Shown: piece by piece, positions 32,641 to 45,059 of the stretch
Position numbering within the stretch: the stretch's first letter is position 1
Layout: each line of letters opens with the position of its first letter
Notes under the pieces: model-generated
Told to the model about the DNA's origin: nothing
Database searches by the model: none
Seen by the model: only the letters and a program-made list of their open reading frames with translations
Made by a program: the position numbers and the translations under genes
From: Phocoena phocoena
Taxonomy: Eukaryota; Chordata; Mammalia; Artiodactyla; Phocoenidae
Length of the DNA stretch: 64,000 nucleotides
Assembly (NCBI RefSeq): GCF_963924675.1
Contig: NC_089228.1
Coordinates: 96,446,394 to 96,510,393, forward strand
Direction of reading: 5' to 3'

Positions 32641-35269
32641 GATTGTGTGATAAAAATTTAAAACAAAGTATTAAAATTAAAGTTTATTCATGAGACAGCA
32701 TATAAAAGCTTTCCTAACTGATCTATTTATTTCTTCCCAGTTTATTTCATACATATTCATCACTACATCTGTGACATTCACTATTTATTTTATTTAAATC
32801 TCGTGCAATAATTTTAGAAATAGTGTCAGGCACAGTGGATGTTTAGACCAAGTAAATAGTGCTGTAAGGAAGAAAATAAGGACATTATAGAGAACTGTAT
32901 GAATGTTACATGCTATATTTATCCCCCAATTGGTTAAAATCAAAATAAATCACATTCTAGTCATCTGACTTTCATTCATAAGCAGAGAGAAAGAATAAAA
33001 ATAATATATTACCATAATTGAGTGCACTTCTTTATCCTATTGGTGTATAATGAGCCAAGTCAGTTTCTTTGCCACCGTATTATACTAAACAGATGAATCC
33101 TTCCTTAAAATGTTAGAAAACAGGAAAGATGTCTTTTTTAATCTACCAATAAGCAAGGTTTGTTTTCCTTAAGAGCCTACCGGTATGCTAAATGCTTCTG
33201 AAGATAAATTAGTTACTTGTCCTAATGGTTAAAAAAAAGAAGGGGGTGGGGGGAAGAACCTTGAATAGGTTAAGGACCACAGCATCTTCAATGGAGATGA
33301 AGCCTTAGAAACATGAGCAATGTAGAAAAAAAGGCAGATGTAGAAAAAGTTAAAATGTCAGGGGAAATAACCAAAAGCATGTTGGAAAAAATAGTGAAAA
33401 AGTGGTCTATTCTATATGACTTATCTTAATCAATAAAAATAAATAAATTTTTAAAGTATATTCTTCGAAAGAATAAATGAATTTCCTTTCACCAAACAGA
33501 CGGCTTAGCAAGCGAAGACCTGAGAAATCTCAAGACGTTTATTACTCAGAAATTTTATCTCATGTTGTTAAAGACAAACTGATGTTACTCCTCAATTATA
33601 TTTTGGAGGAAAACGATTTTATTTTTAATTTGCCCAGAATGCGTATGTAAAACTGAAAGCTGAGTAGAAATTCTAGGCAGTGAATCGCACAGAACAATGC
33701 TCACTTGGTATTCATCCTAGGTCTTAAATAAGTGTAGCCTGCCAAATGCAGCCCACTGGACTATTTTCAACTTCATTATCCAATTTCTTTTTCTAGAACC
33801 TCTGTTTCATTTCCTCCTTCCTATCAGACATTTAGTTCATGGTTTTGAAAGCTCTTTGCCACAGGGGTAGGAAAGAGGGAAAAGGAAGACAAGAACAGAT
33901 TTATTTTCCTAACTGAAGCAGCTCTAAACCATCAGTAGATGCGGCAAAGATTGACCATGATAAAGAACTTTAAATTGTTAGGTTCTTATAGCCTGAGTGT
34001 CTCAAATGCTTCATGATTTCAGCAATGTGGGAAGGGATATTCAGTCAACCTTTCAAAGGAACGGTGTGGCTGTGGTGACTTCTCTGCTCTTCTTAGACTT
34101 GTGTTTCTGCAAGAGTGTCATTAAAGGGTCATATTTGATATGGGCTTCCCAGAGATCCCATGGTGGGTGAGGGGAGAGAAAAAAGAAGGAAGACACTTTA
34201 AGGTGTCCGCGCATCACAGCGTCACTACTCAGACAAACCCCAAACAACCCTGGAGACTTCACAGGCTGGTCCAAGGGATAGAGAAGCTGGACAACCGGAA
34301 ATTATTTCCACTAATGATACCTAGTTAGGAAGCTAACTAGATTTTAAAAAATGACTTTCCATTGGAATCCTATGTAGCTAAATTACTCTGCCAAAATATC
34401 CCACTGTAATTAGAAGATACAACAAGGATAAAGCAATAAAAAATCATGAAATCTAAATGCCATAAAGAGAACCACAGATCCTTCTATTCAATTCTACGCA
34501 TTAACAGAGAGTGTTGGAACTCTACCCACCTTCCTTTCTTCCTCCCCTCCCACAGGCTGTTGTACATCGAAAGCATGTTTTCATATTACCTGGGAAAATA
34601 ATCGGTATGCTTTCTGTGATGAAAACCGATTTTTGCTTTTAAGCTTTTTATTCTTTACACAAAATTTACCCATTATAACTAGTGAAAGAACAAAATCCAG
34701 ATAAATAAAAGTTAATCACCTTCCTCTGCCCCTTCTCTCACCATTGCAACAAATCACCACAGTCAACTGAAATAATTAACATTTTTTAAAAGCTGCGTAA
34801 CATCCCAAAATATGAAGGTACTACAATTGATGCAATTATTCCCGGCAATGACTAACATTTGGGTTATTTTAGTTGTCTTAGGTTTTTGTCATTTCACAAA
34901 GAATACGGCACCACGTGAACACACATATGCACACACATATGGGAACACAGTACCATCAGTACTCATTATACTGGTAACTTGATTGCTATGGGACAGTCTC
35001 CCAAACAGGACTTTCAGAAAAGCTGCAACCATCTTTCATATTCCCACCAGCAAAATAGTAACATGTGGGAAACAGTTACAGAATATGCTATGCAGTTAAA
35101 ACATTTCACAAAGCAAAGTCCATAGACTTTTAGGTATCAATCGGTTTAAGGTGATATTTAACTTTGGGATATGTTTACACTGATTCATTTAGAGAGGCTG
35201 CAATAATAAGATATTTATACAGGAATCTCTGCAAGAATAAAGCCTATACTGGGGTTGATTTTAATTTAC
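32641..35269. other. Intron sequence downstream of the 54-nt exon
   Basis: Mostly unassigned AT-rich sequence. About 34790-35060 (aaagctgcgtaacatcc ... gctgcaaccatctttcatat ... ttcccaccagcaaaatagt) resembles the antisense of an old L1M 3' region. A 73-codon minus ORF at 34053-34274 has no splice signals supporting it as an exon. Confidence 0.4.
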
Positions 35270-35323
35270 CTTTTTTTGACACTTCTGCCCCATTGAGTTC
35301 TTTTTGTGCTTCTTCAATTTTGT
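35270..35323 (-). CDS. HIVEP1: HIVEP1 54-nt coding exon
   Basis: On the minus strand the exon reads AC AAA ATT GAA GAA GCA ... TCA AAA AAA G, encoding (D)KIEEAQKELNGAEVSKK(E), the conserved region near the N-terminus of HIVEP1. The 3' splice site gctgtttttcttag precedes 35323, and the donor G|GTAAAT follows 35270. The exon is 54 nt, entered and left in phase 1. The split Asp takes its G from an upstream exon and the split Glu continues in the large exon at 2785. The 5' partner carrying the usual start Met was not found in the window. Confidence 0.96.
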
Positions 35324-36099
35324 CTAAGAAAAACAGCAACAAAAAATTGTAAGTCAATTCATCATACATAAATAAGAATACAGTAAAACAAATATTATTA
35401 CTTATAAACAGTATATGACGCATAGTAATAAATATTTGTTGAATGAATTATTTATGAAACAAATATGTGTAAACTGTTAAAGTAATAATAAAGTCCTTTT
35501 AAAAATTATACTTATAATTTTATGTCTTAGTCACAAGGACTACTTCCAATTGTTTCCACAATGCAAGTAATTAGTGCATTTTAAATACTGAACCATAGTT
35601 TAAAAATGTTTAGCTGAGTAATAAAAGTATGTAAACATAATACTTTCTTTAGGAAGACACAGATTTTATTAGAGAGATACAGCAAATGCCTACTGGCTTA
35701 GAAACAAGTCTAAGTAAAGTTCATAGATAGTCTCAGACCTAAGCCAAACATGGAAGAGATAAAAGAAAGGATGGAAAAATAAAGGAAATGATGGGCTGAA
35801 GAGCAGCAACACAATACCCATCACTTTTGCCAACCCTTGATTACAGAATAGTTATCCATGAAGTGTGAGGGGGGAATACTGCATTAAAGAGATACCAGAT
35901 AAAACTAATGACTACAGAAGTGCTATATATGCACGCAGTTTTGAAAGAAGCAATAACTAACGAAGAGCTGGGATGGCTGCCTCAGGAGTGGTTGGGAGAG
36001 GGAGGCACATGGGCCCAGAGCCTGTAGGTCTCCCATGTGAGCTTTGAGCACAATTAGATTTTGTAAATAAACACATGTTCTACTTTGGTAACAATTAAT

Positions 36100-39035
36100 T
36101 TAAATTTTATAAGGAGATATATATTTGATGATTTATGACAGCAACCAATTCCAAATTTAATACAGTGGTCTAAGTGCTAATTATAATGGTAAAAGCAACA
36201 AAATTCCTAGGGTACTATTTTGTACTGAAATGAATACAGTAACCATAATTATGCAACATTTTAGATAGTCCCTTGGCGTACAGTTTAAATGCTTTCAAAA
36301 TATTGGTATGTCAGCCATTCATGCCTCCCAGCATCCACCAGCAGCTCCCCAAATGCCCTCTACTGGCCATGGAAGATGCAGCCTCCAAAATGGCATCCTT
36401 CCCCAACTAAATAGGGCACAGATCCCACCATATGCGCTTCAAGCTCTGATTCTATCTGCCTTTTCCCCATCAGCCTTTCCAGAAAAGCCAGAAATCCACA
36501 GAACCTTCGATTTACTGATCAAACTTCTTTCAATTGCATGTTGATCCATCCATCCTGCCATATCAGGGCGGGGGCGGGGAGCATCACAATAAAGGAAACA
36601 AGCAATGGTTAATCGTAACTAAATCTTCATCCTGACAAATGCACTCCCCACAGCAATGTCCTATTTGCTTCCTGCTAATTACCAGATCCAGGATAAGATT
36701 TGAGGGGAGAAGAGACTATCTTTGGAAATAATACAATTTTTTCTCATTTACAAACTTTAGTTATTTCTCCTGAAATGATGAGTGAAATTGGAAACAGTAC
36801 TGAAAAAAAAAACACAAACCCTTATTAAATGCAGAAAGTAGATCCTGCACTTAGCAGTACTTTTACTTCAAAAGGAGAATTCCAAATGTATGGGTGAAAT
36901 CTGGATTAATACAAGTAACAGAAAGACAAGGCCCACTTTTTCAAAAAATAAAATGTACTAAGTACATTGGAGACATTCAAAATGTAAATAAATATTAAAT
37001 ATACAGTCTTTGAGAAACATAAAAATGAAAAGCGCTATTATTTCTCTGCCAGCAGTTTGTCCAAACTTGAGAACCATAAATAATATATACATATATATTA
37101 TGTATATTCATAGTAGCAATGACTGTGTTTAAGAGTTTATGCACACATAATTTGGCATTATACAATAAAACGACTTTCTATTAATAGAACCAACTGGGGC
37201 TCAAAGCAGCAAAAACTCATGACCTGACATAATATTTAAAGAATAACTTCTATTTAGTATATTGAGGTTTGGCCACCTTCTATTTGTACTTTAACATAAC
37301 AAATTCTTGCAAAAATGACCTCAATTTACATTTGTGTATAAATCAGTAGATTGAGGATATCTAGTGTGTTAGGTATAGGCATCTACTTAAATGCCTTTAC
37401 CTGGAGCTCCAGTTCAATAGGTAAATACAATCTTCAATGAGAGAGCTTATAATAGCCATTATAAGATTTTGCCTCAATTTTTAGAGAAAGTCCTGTTTAT
37501 AGTTAACCTATGTTTTATAATTCTCCTGATAAAGTATGATGTTTTAAAGACACTCTCCAAAACTACAGAGAAAGTACTCATTTATTATATGCTCTTGATT
37601 GGTTCAGACGAGGCAATTCACTAGTATTTAAAAGCAACATTTATCATTTTTTTCACTATGACCCAGAGTAAGAAAGATCTTTTTACATTCCAACCAATTA
37701 CACATGTGTATCTTTATTATGTATATACATAATTCAGAAACCAACTTACCCAACTTACTCTAATTTCTATCCTTTCCTAGTAAAACTGGAAAATGCTGCC
37801 TTGCTCACACACACTGATTTCACAGCCCACTGCTGGAGCAAACCTGCAGCTTGAAACTCACTGATAGAAAGAGCAGTTCTCAACCAAGGGCAACACTTCC
37901 CAGCCAGGACATATCTCACTGTAAGCCCTGATTGGCAGGGTGGTGCGTGTGGTTTATGATGGGATCTCAGATTCTGAGACATCTTCCATCATGCCCTCCC
38001 CAGTGTCACTGTTATCTGAGGTAATAATTTCACAAAGACTACACATTCAGGAATAAACAGTAGTTTCTCTGTTGCTTAAAAATAAAAACAGATATATATG
38101 CAAAATTGACATTCACACCAGCGGTAAATCTAAAATAAGTAACATATTCTTACTGTAATGAGTTCTTACCGTATTTAAATTAAGATGTAATTCTAATTAA
38201 TTCAGTTTTTACTAAATACACTTGGAGTTGTTACCTGGAAAAGATCCCAGCAACACATGAATGGATCCATAATTGTCCCTAAGATCCAGAAGGGCCCATG
38301 GCTGAAAGAGTGGCAGGCCGAGAGGAAGGGTACTGACAGTGTAGGTTAGATTTTGGTTCTGCAACTATTAAAAAGGTACACCTTGTTACAGTTTTTCTTC
38401 TCTGGTAAAGCACAGAAACTATTTGTTAACGGTAAAGGCTATGAACAATCTTGTTTAATGCCTTACATATTTTAAAACTTTTGTTTGTACAAGAAAACAA
38501 TGCAAAACATTTTGTTTTCATCATAGGTAAATAAGTGTAAATAAAGAAAAAAATGTTGATTTGTGGAGCATAATCTGAAACCATTGAGCCAAAAAAAAAA
38601 AAAAAAAAGCCCTGGAGCCCTTAGGAAACCACCGTTCTTTTGGGGTTCTGGGAAGAAGACTAGATAATTAAAAACAAACCATTTAGAAAAATAAAGCAAT
38701 CTTCAAATGAGAGCTCACAGCAAGTGCCTGCTCTCTGACCCTTTTCACCCTGCGGTGAAGTGGGGGCGATGGGCCTCCTGTACCATCTCAGATCCTCGAC
38801 ACCACTCCTCAAGAGCCCTGCGACTCAGTACATACATCATAGCTTTGGGGACCAACTCATTAAATTGTTAGGATTTGGTTCAACAACTGCTGAGGGTTTT
38901 ATATTGCACTGAATGTCTGCCTGGTGTCAGGTACAAAAGGAGAACCAGAAATATAAAGCTAAAAGAATGGCTCCCCTGGAGGACCTTACGGATTATTCTA
39001 CCTCTTAAACAAGCATTTTAACATCAATTTGACGG
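36100..39035. other. Intron sequence, nothing assigned
   Basis: No recognisable gene or repeat that I can name. ORFs of 70-78 codons occur at 36308-36544 (plus) and 37767-37982 (minus) without recognisable domains or exon context. A G-rich gggcgggggcgggg occurs at about 36567-36580. Poly-A at 38590-38608. Confidence 0.4.
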
Positions 39036-39049
39036 TAAATATAAAGCCT

Positions 39050-39330
39050 GATTCCCTGTGCAGCGAACACAGTTGTCTGTCATCCCACTCCCTCCTCTGC
39101 AGCTCCAGCCACACCCCTGCGCAGGCTCCCTCAGGTCCCTGAGACTCTTCCAGCTAGCTGCCCTCCCACCCCACCCCTTCAGGATGTCACCTCCTCTAGG
39201 AAACCTGCTCTGACACCCTCCTCAGAGCCATTGCTTCCTTCTCTGTGCCACCACCCCTGCATGTAGGATACGTCTCTCCACAGCTATGTATCTGGTGATC
39301 ATTAGTAACGACGACAGTAAGGCGGACTGA
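39050..39330 (+). mobile_element. L2 LINE 3' fragment, plus
   Basis: ctgcagctccagccacaccc, ggatgtcacctcctctagga, aacctgctctgacaccctcc and ctatgtatctggtgatcatt follow the order of the L2 3' region (...cagccacac..., ...tgtcacctcctcagagagg...). Diverged. Confidence 0.65.
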
Positions 39331-40199
39331 GTGACTGAGTGATTTACTGGTCTTAAACATGCTGACGATAACCTGCCAAGTGACACACAGAAGCACGGGT
39401 ACATTCTGAAAAAGGGGAAAAGGAGTATCTGCACACAAACTGAAACTGGCATCAGGTGGTTTCACGTAAGAGCCTGGCGTTTCATCTTCCTTAATGTTAT
39501 AAATGATTCCTACATTTGGGAAATTGCATCAGTGCACTGAAAGCACCTGAATCAACTATTTATCACTCCATTAGATTATCAAGGAGTTAAATGATCTCTC
39601 CCCTAATTCTAGTAGCTCATCCTTCTCTCCTGCTGTTCTGACAGGCACCCATAACTTCTGCTCTGACACCTAGAGGCTCTCCTTCTTCACTGAGCCCTAA
39701 AAACATAAAGTGTAAACACTAACAGTAAATTTTATGAAGTAGATCCTAAGGAACTGTAAAAGGCTGAAAGAGATACCATCTGATTGAAAAAAGATCACCA
39801 TATGTGACTGCACTATTTTTACTACTGAATAAACCTAACTCCCATGTCCCTCATCACACGTCAGTACAAGCCCCCTGTTCTCACTGGTAATGGCTAGAGC
39901 TATTTCAATAAGACTAAATATATGACAATGACGTAATGTTAAAAATGCATCCAATACCCATAACCACGTATGCATGGTCGTCTAAATGATGATCCCAATG
40001 TTCACTACTAAATCAGCTAAGGAAACCTACCTTTATAAGTAACACGTTTTAACCTGTAAGTTACACATCTTTCCTATCTCTAGACCTATGTCTTTCAGGG
40101 AGTCAGACTCTACAATAATGCTGAAAATGATAGTCTAGACTAGTAATATATCAAACTGAAAAATATTGCTTGAAATAAGTAAAAAAAAAAAAGAGAGAG

Positions 40200-40520
40200 A
40201 GACTCAACTCGGCACTCATGAATTTGAAAACTGTGATTTACTAGTAAAAATTCTAGAAAAAAATAAAATTACTCAACTTGATCCAGAAAGAGAAAAACTC
40301 AACTAGAATAACGAGGGATGATTGAGAAAGTTACCAGAGAACAACACAGAATTACTTTTTGAGAGGTTAAAGGCCAAGATGGTTTTATTATCAAATTCTT
40401 ACCAATTCTGAAGAATAAAGCATTTCCTAAACTATCCCAGAGTACAAGCTAACATAAAAGGTGTTCTAAACCATTTTTAAAAGCTGCTATAACCCTGATA
40501 TCAAAATGTGACTGCAGGGG
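40200..40520 (+). pseudogene. Strongly decayed L1M ORF2 fragment
   Basis: gatggttttattatcaaatt, ttcctaaactatcccagagt and gctgctataaccctgatatc match, at low identity, the ORF2 stretch [11 protein letters not shown]...ITLIPK seen at 26197-26335. No open frame. Confidence 0.55.
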
Positions 40521-40864
40521 CAGAAGAATCAACACTCCATACAAGCCTCACAAATGAATATGGATGTAGCAACCTACATCCAGAAGTGCATTCCACAATT
40601 AGAAAGCCACGTCCAAGTAGGGTACACAGTAAGCATGCAAAGACATTGCAGTATTAGGAAGCGTGTTATTAGCATCTGTGACAGGACAGGATGGGGGTGG
40701 GGGGAAGGTAATTTAAATAATGTCCAGCATGTACTTGATTAAAACACCTATCTCTAGTGTAAACAAAAACAAACCAAAAAACCCTCCACGATAAATAAAA
40801 ACAGGATATGCTTCATCATATTAACGAAGTGGTATTCTAATAAACACCCTAAAACAGAGAAATT

Positions 40865-41105
40865 AGCCAATAACCTATCACTTCCTTTAGGAAGCCATCC
40901 CTGACCCTTCCCCCAGGCCCTGGTCTGCGCCCCCAGCACAGTGTTCTAAGGCCCAGAGCAGCATTCATCACGGGATATTCCGAGAGCCTGCATGCTCACC
41001 CGCTTTCTTCATTAAAACTATATCTTATTCAACAGAGTACACAGGTGCTTAGATCACTAGAGCCTCAACACATATTTGTTCAATAGAGGAATTGCTATTG
41101 CCGTA
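40865..41105 (+). mobile_element. L2 LINE 3' end, plus
   Basis: ttcctttaggaagccatccc, ccctggtctgcgcccccagc, gcagcattcatcacgggat and the tail cacaggtgcttagatcacta ... acacatatttgttcaatag follow the L2 3' end. Confidence 0.65.
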
Positions 41106-41149
41106 TTTACGGTAGCATTTATGTTAAATTAACAATTACTTGTGGACAA

Positions 41150-41340
41150 TTTTACATGTAAAACAATAAAGGACTAGTTAAAGAACTATGGTACTTCCAT
41201 ACAATAGAATATTATTTAGCCATTAAAAATGTTTTAAAAATACTTACTGATAGAAAAAAATGCTCAAAGTGTATTACGTAAAAACATTTTGTGCCACATA
41301 GAAATACGTGTACATATACATACACACACAGATCTATAAA
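41150..41340 (+). mobile_element. L1M 3' UTR fragment, plus
   Basis: gaactatggtacttccatac, aatagaatattatttagcca and ttaaaaatgttttaaaaata match the conserved L1M 3' segment (...atggtacatccatacaatggaatac...). Followed by a CA-rich tract. Confidence 0.7.
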
Positions 41341-41599
41341 GAAATAGGCTCAAATGTAATTATTAGCTGAGGGTAGAATATTAACAGCTTTAATGTTATT
41401 TTCTTCAATTACTCAATTATCTATAATAACTATTTTATTATAAAAATAAATATTATTTAAATTTAATAAAAACTAAAAACCCTAAAAATGCGATCAAATT
41501 ATTTTTTTTAAATATGTCAGCTGGCTATAGGTTCTAAATTCCAAATTTCCAGATCATATGAAAGACTCTGGGTAGTTTCTAAAACATAAAAACATTAAT

Positions 41600-41730
41600 A
41601 TAGTGAATGGTTCATTCAGTTCAGAATATATTTATCAGCTCCTGTGGGCTAGCCCTAAGGATACACAAAGATGAATAATCTTACAGGTAGGAACTTATAG
41701 AAGTAAATGAGCAATCCCTCTACACGCAGT
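41600..41730 (+). repeat. Ancient repeat fragment (L2-like, family uncertain)
   Basis: ttcattcagttcagaatata, tttatcagctcctgtgggct and aaggatacacaaagatgaat resemble the widespread ...aacaaatatttattgag...ggatacaaagatgaat... repeat. Confidence 0.45.
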
Positions 41731-42184
41731 AACTGCGTGACTAAGTCCGTGGGGTCCTAGGGGAACACTGAAGGGTGTGACTGCGGCTGTCTTGGAACTA
41801 GGAAGACTGGTCCTGCAACACCTTCATGGAAGAAATAATACATGGGCTGAATACGCAGAGAAGAAAAGGAGAGATCTTGTCTGGAGGAGGAGGAAATTCA
41901 GGGAGGGGAGCATGAGGCGGATGGAGAGACAAAGACGCAGAAAACAAGACAGAGTCAGGCACTCCCAGCGGTCTGCAGCATAAATCCAGAGACAACAGGT
42001 CTAAGCACACAGGATTTGAGAGCTACCGTCTTACATAACTGGTTGCTAAAACCATACCACAGGGTAGGTGGAAGCAAAAATATAACTATTCTATGAAGTA
42101 ATTTGGCCATAGGCATCAAGATCCTTGAAACCCATCTCTGTATTTTAATATATTGATTCAACTATTGGAAATCTAGACTGAGGC

Positions 42185-42420
42185 TATGAAAGGAGTGGAA
42201 CAAAGGCTATTCATCAGAGTACTTTCCGTAACAGAAAAAACCTAAATAACCAATGACACCCGGAATATAGCAGATGCTCAATAAATATGCATTGAATACT
42301 TGAGAAATGGTTAAGTAAATCATGGTACCTTCATATAATAGAATATCAAAGAAAAACTATATTATAGGCTTCTAGAAGGACCTACTGAATCAGAAACTAT
42401 AGAAATGGTGGCCCAGATTG
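42185..42420 (+). mobile_element. L1M 3' UTR fragment with embedded L2/MIR-like tail
   Basis: gaaatggttaagtaaatcat, ggtaccttcatataatagaa and tatcaaagaaaaactat are L1M 3' UTR-like. Inside it, agcagatgctcaataaatat resembles the tail of L2/MIR elements. Confidence 0.5.
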
Positions 42421-43959
42421 TATAAGTTTTGAAAGCTTTGACAAGTGGTTTTAATGGGCCACCCATCCTCCAGTTAAGAATCCTTGGGATGAGAAGTAGA
42501 GAAACCCAAGAGAAAGACAAAAAAAAAAAAAAGAAAAAAAGAAAAGAATGGCTGAAAAAAAATTAGGAGAACCAAAAACAATTTGGCCACAGAAGTCAAG
42601 AAAACAGTGTTTCATTATCAAATCAGTAGATGATGCAACTGATAAAGACTGAAAAAGCTTCACTGGATTGAGCAATTAAGAGGTCCTGGTGATGCTTCCC
42701 AGAGCCTGCAGTGGAATGAGAGGGCGGAGGGCAGAGGGCTGAGAAAGTGATGGGACAGGAGGTGGAGGACAGAATAGAGCAGAACTGTCTTTCAAAACAC
42801 TCAGCAAAAAACAAGAGAGTGAACTTGGGGGCCAGAGAGAAACACACGGTCAAGGGTGGGTTGTCTGATTTGATGTGTTTTTCAAAGATGTTTATAAACC
42901 CAAGGGAAGGAACCAATAAAAAGGGAGTAAAGATACAGGCGAGAGTGTGGGATGTGAAGGGCAAGGCACTGAAGAAAGTGGGGGCCAGCGTCAAGTCCGG
43001 GCGGAGGGCTGGTTCTGAATAGGGAAACACCCAGGGCGATTCCCTGAGGTCAGAGGGAAGAGAAGGAGAAGGATGTGTTGGGTAAAGTCTGCTGATGAGA
43101 AGGATGAGTTAGAGGGAGTTCATATCCAACTTTCACAATTTTATTGAGGTAAGAGGCATGGTTGTCTACAAAGAAAAAGGAGTACAGCGTTTATGTTAAG
43201 GGGTCTTAGAGACCGGTAAAAATTAGACAGAGTTATTGATGGGAATGGAAGAACTGACCAATATTAAGGACAAATAAAAGCACTGATGAATAGCAACTAG
43301 GGATCCATGAATGTAGAAATCCACATTCTTCCTTGAGCCCCTCCCACGAATTTAGCAGACATAATACAGTCATTATCTGATGCATAGCTATGGGGACCTC
43401 TCATAGTTGTCTTTAATTTTATCTATTTTGTCTTGTTTTTTCTTGTGAATTTTTATTTCAAAGGGCATCCTATACTTCAAATCTGCAAATGTAGGTTGAA
43501 AGCCATAAATAGTGATGTTAGCCAACGAACGCACGGTCAAATATAATCTGATGATACCTAAAGAATATCTGGAAACTTAAAGCCACCACTTAAAACAATT
43601 CTTAAAGCAATCTATTTATATATTTGCCCATTTAAGAATGAACCAATAATGAAAAATTCTACAAGACGAAAAACCTGGTTTCTCTGACAAATAATCTGCA
43701 AAGAAAGAGAACTGGAAATGGTACCTATAGATCAAAGAAACATAAAAGACATATCAAACTACAGAATATGTGGACCTTATTTGCCCCGATTCTAACAAAA
43801 TGTTTAAAAACTTGTATCACTGCAGAGAACTGGAAATTTAAGCACGGATAGGGTAACTGATCATTAATACGATCAGTTATGAATTACTTTTCTTCAGTTT
43901 CATAAACGTATTGTGATTATGTGAAAAAAATATTCCTTGTCTTTCAGAGCTTATATAAT

Positions 43960-44170
43960 AAAAACCTATCAATGAAATGCTATATGTGAGGTCTTAAAAC
44001 ACTGTGGACGTGCCCAGAGGAGGCAAGGAAACCAGACTGGCTATCAGGTGTGAATTGCTAAACTGGATGATAGGTGAGCAGAGGTTTATCACACCATTCT
44101 ATTTGTAATCATTTTGAAATTCTCATAATCAAGAGTATAAAAAAAGGACAAAAGAAGGAGCCCAATCTGA
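43960..44170 (+). mobile_element. Probable L1M 3' end
   Basis: actggatgataggtgagcag, aggtttatcacaccattcta and ttttgaaattctcataatca match the end region of old L1M elements and run into an A-rich tail. Confidence 0.45.
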
Positions 44171-44628
44171 AAATCAAAAAAACTAATTACCAAGGTATTC
44201 TTTACGTATTGTTAGTGTTATAGTTCAAATAATAATCACAAGCCAGAAACAATATAGAACAGTGGGAAGGAAATGAAGCTAAGTAGCTAATGGCCAAGCA
44301 CACAGTAGGCCTTTAATCAAGGTCACTGCCCCCAGACATAATTGGAACCAAGAGGAAATTAAATAATTTCTAAGCTACTACTAGGAGTCCGGTTTGTACA
44401 CACCAAAGTTGAAAAGGATAATAAAAAGAATAAATAATGATTTCTAGAAATATGATCTCCAGTGTTCTTAATTCCTTTTGGTGGGGCAGGGGGAGGGTAA
44501 GAATTTGAAGACTGTAAAGCTTTCCAAGATACAAAGTTAAGAAAAAAAAAAAAATCAAAAAACAAAACCTAAGGAGCAAACAATGTATACAGTATACATC
44601 TATTTGTGTCAAAATATAAAAATGGGTG

Positions 44629-44653
44629 TGTCTGTGTGTCTGTGTGTGTGTGG
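44629..44653. repeat. (TG)n microsatellite
   Basis: tgtgtctgtgtgtctgtgtg followed by further TG units. Confidence 0.9.
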
Positions 44654-44907
44654 GAAATGATACTTAAATCACTCACTGCCGCTGGTGTTTACAGTCACCC
44701 CTGGGGAAAGGGAACCAGGTGAGAAAGACATATTTTATTGTATTTTTTTACTTTCTTTTCCGTTTGAATCAGTTAACCTCGTGAGATTTACTTTAGATCT
44801 GAAATTCAAACAATGATATACGGTACAAGAAGGAAACAGTATTTCAACCAGATTAACCTGGGCATACTGGCACCTTAGGTTCCAAGTCATTTTTCACATT
44901 TGTGGGC

Positions 44908-45055
44908 ACACACACACACGCAGACACACAAACATGCCCACACACGCATATACATACACACGCATATACATACACACTTCATACACACATATACACACCA
45001 TACACACACACACATAAACCCACACACACATACACACACACGCACACACACACAT
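44908..45055. repeat. Complex (CA)n-rich minisatellite-like tract
   Basis: About 150 bp of CA repeats interrupted by CATA, CGCA and TACA units (acacacacacacacgcagac at the start, acacacacgcacacacacac at the end). Chance Thr/His ORFs only. Confidence 0.95.
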
Positions 45056-45059
45056 CACT

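Larger units (their letters stand above)
2786..35269 (-). other. HIVEP1 intron between the 54-nt exon and the large exon
   Basis: This 32,484-bp intron is bounded by a GT donor at 35269-35268 and an AG acceptor at 2787-2786, both on the minus strand. It is AT-rich and dominated by L1, CHR-SINE, L2 and MIR insertions listed separately. I found no other convincing coding exon in it. The longest ORFs inside are L1 ORF1 and ORF2 pieces. Confidence 0.9.

Noticed and set aside
36567..36580. G-rich gggcgggggcgggg as a promoter or G-quadruplex
   Set aside because: An isolated short run without CpG island or start-site context; too little evidence to call.
42623..43030. 135-codon minus ORF on the HIVEP1 strand
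   Set aside because: No recognisable domain or signature residues, overlapped by a 91-codon plus ORF; I saw no convincing acceptor/donor pair around it.
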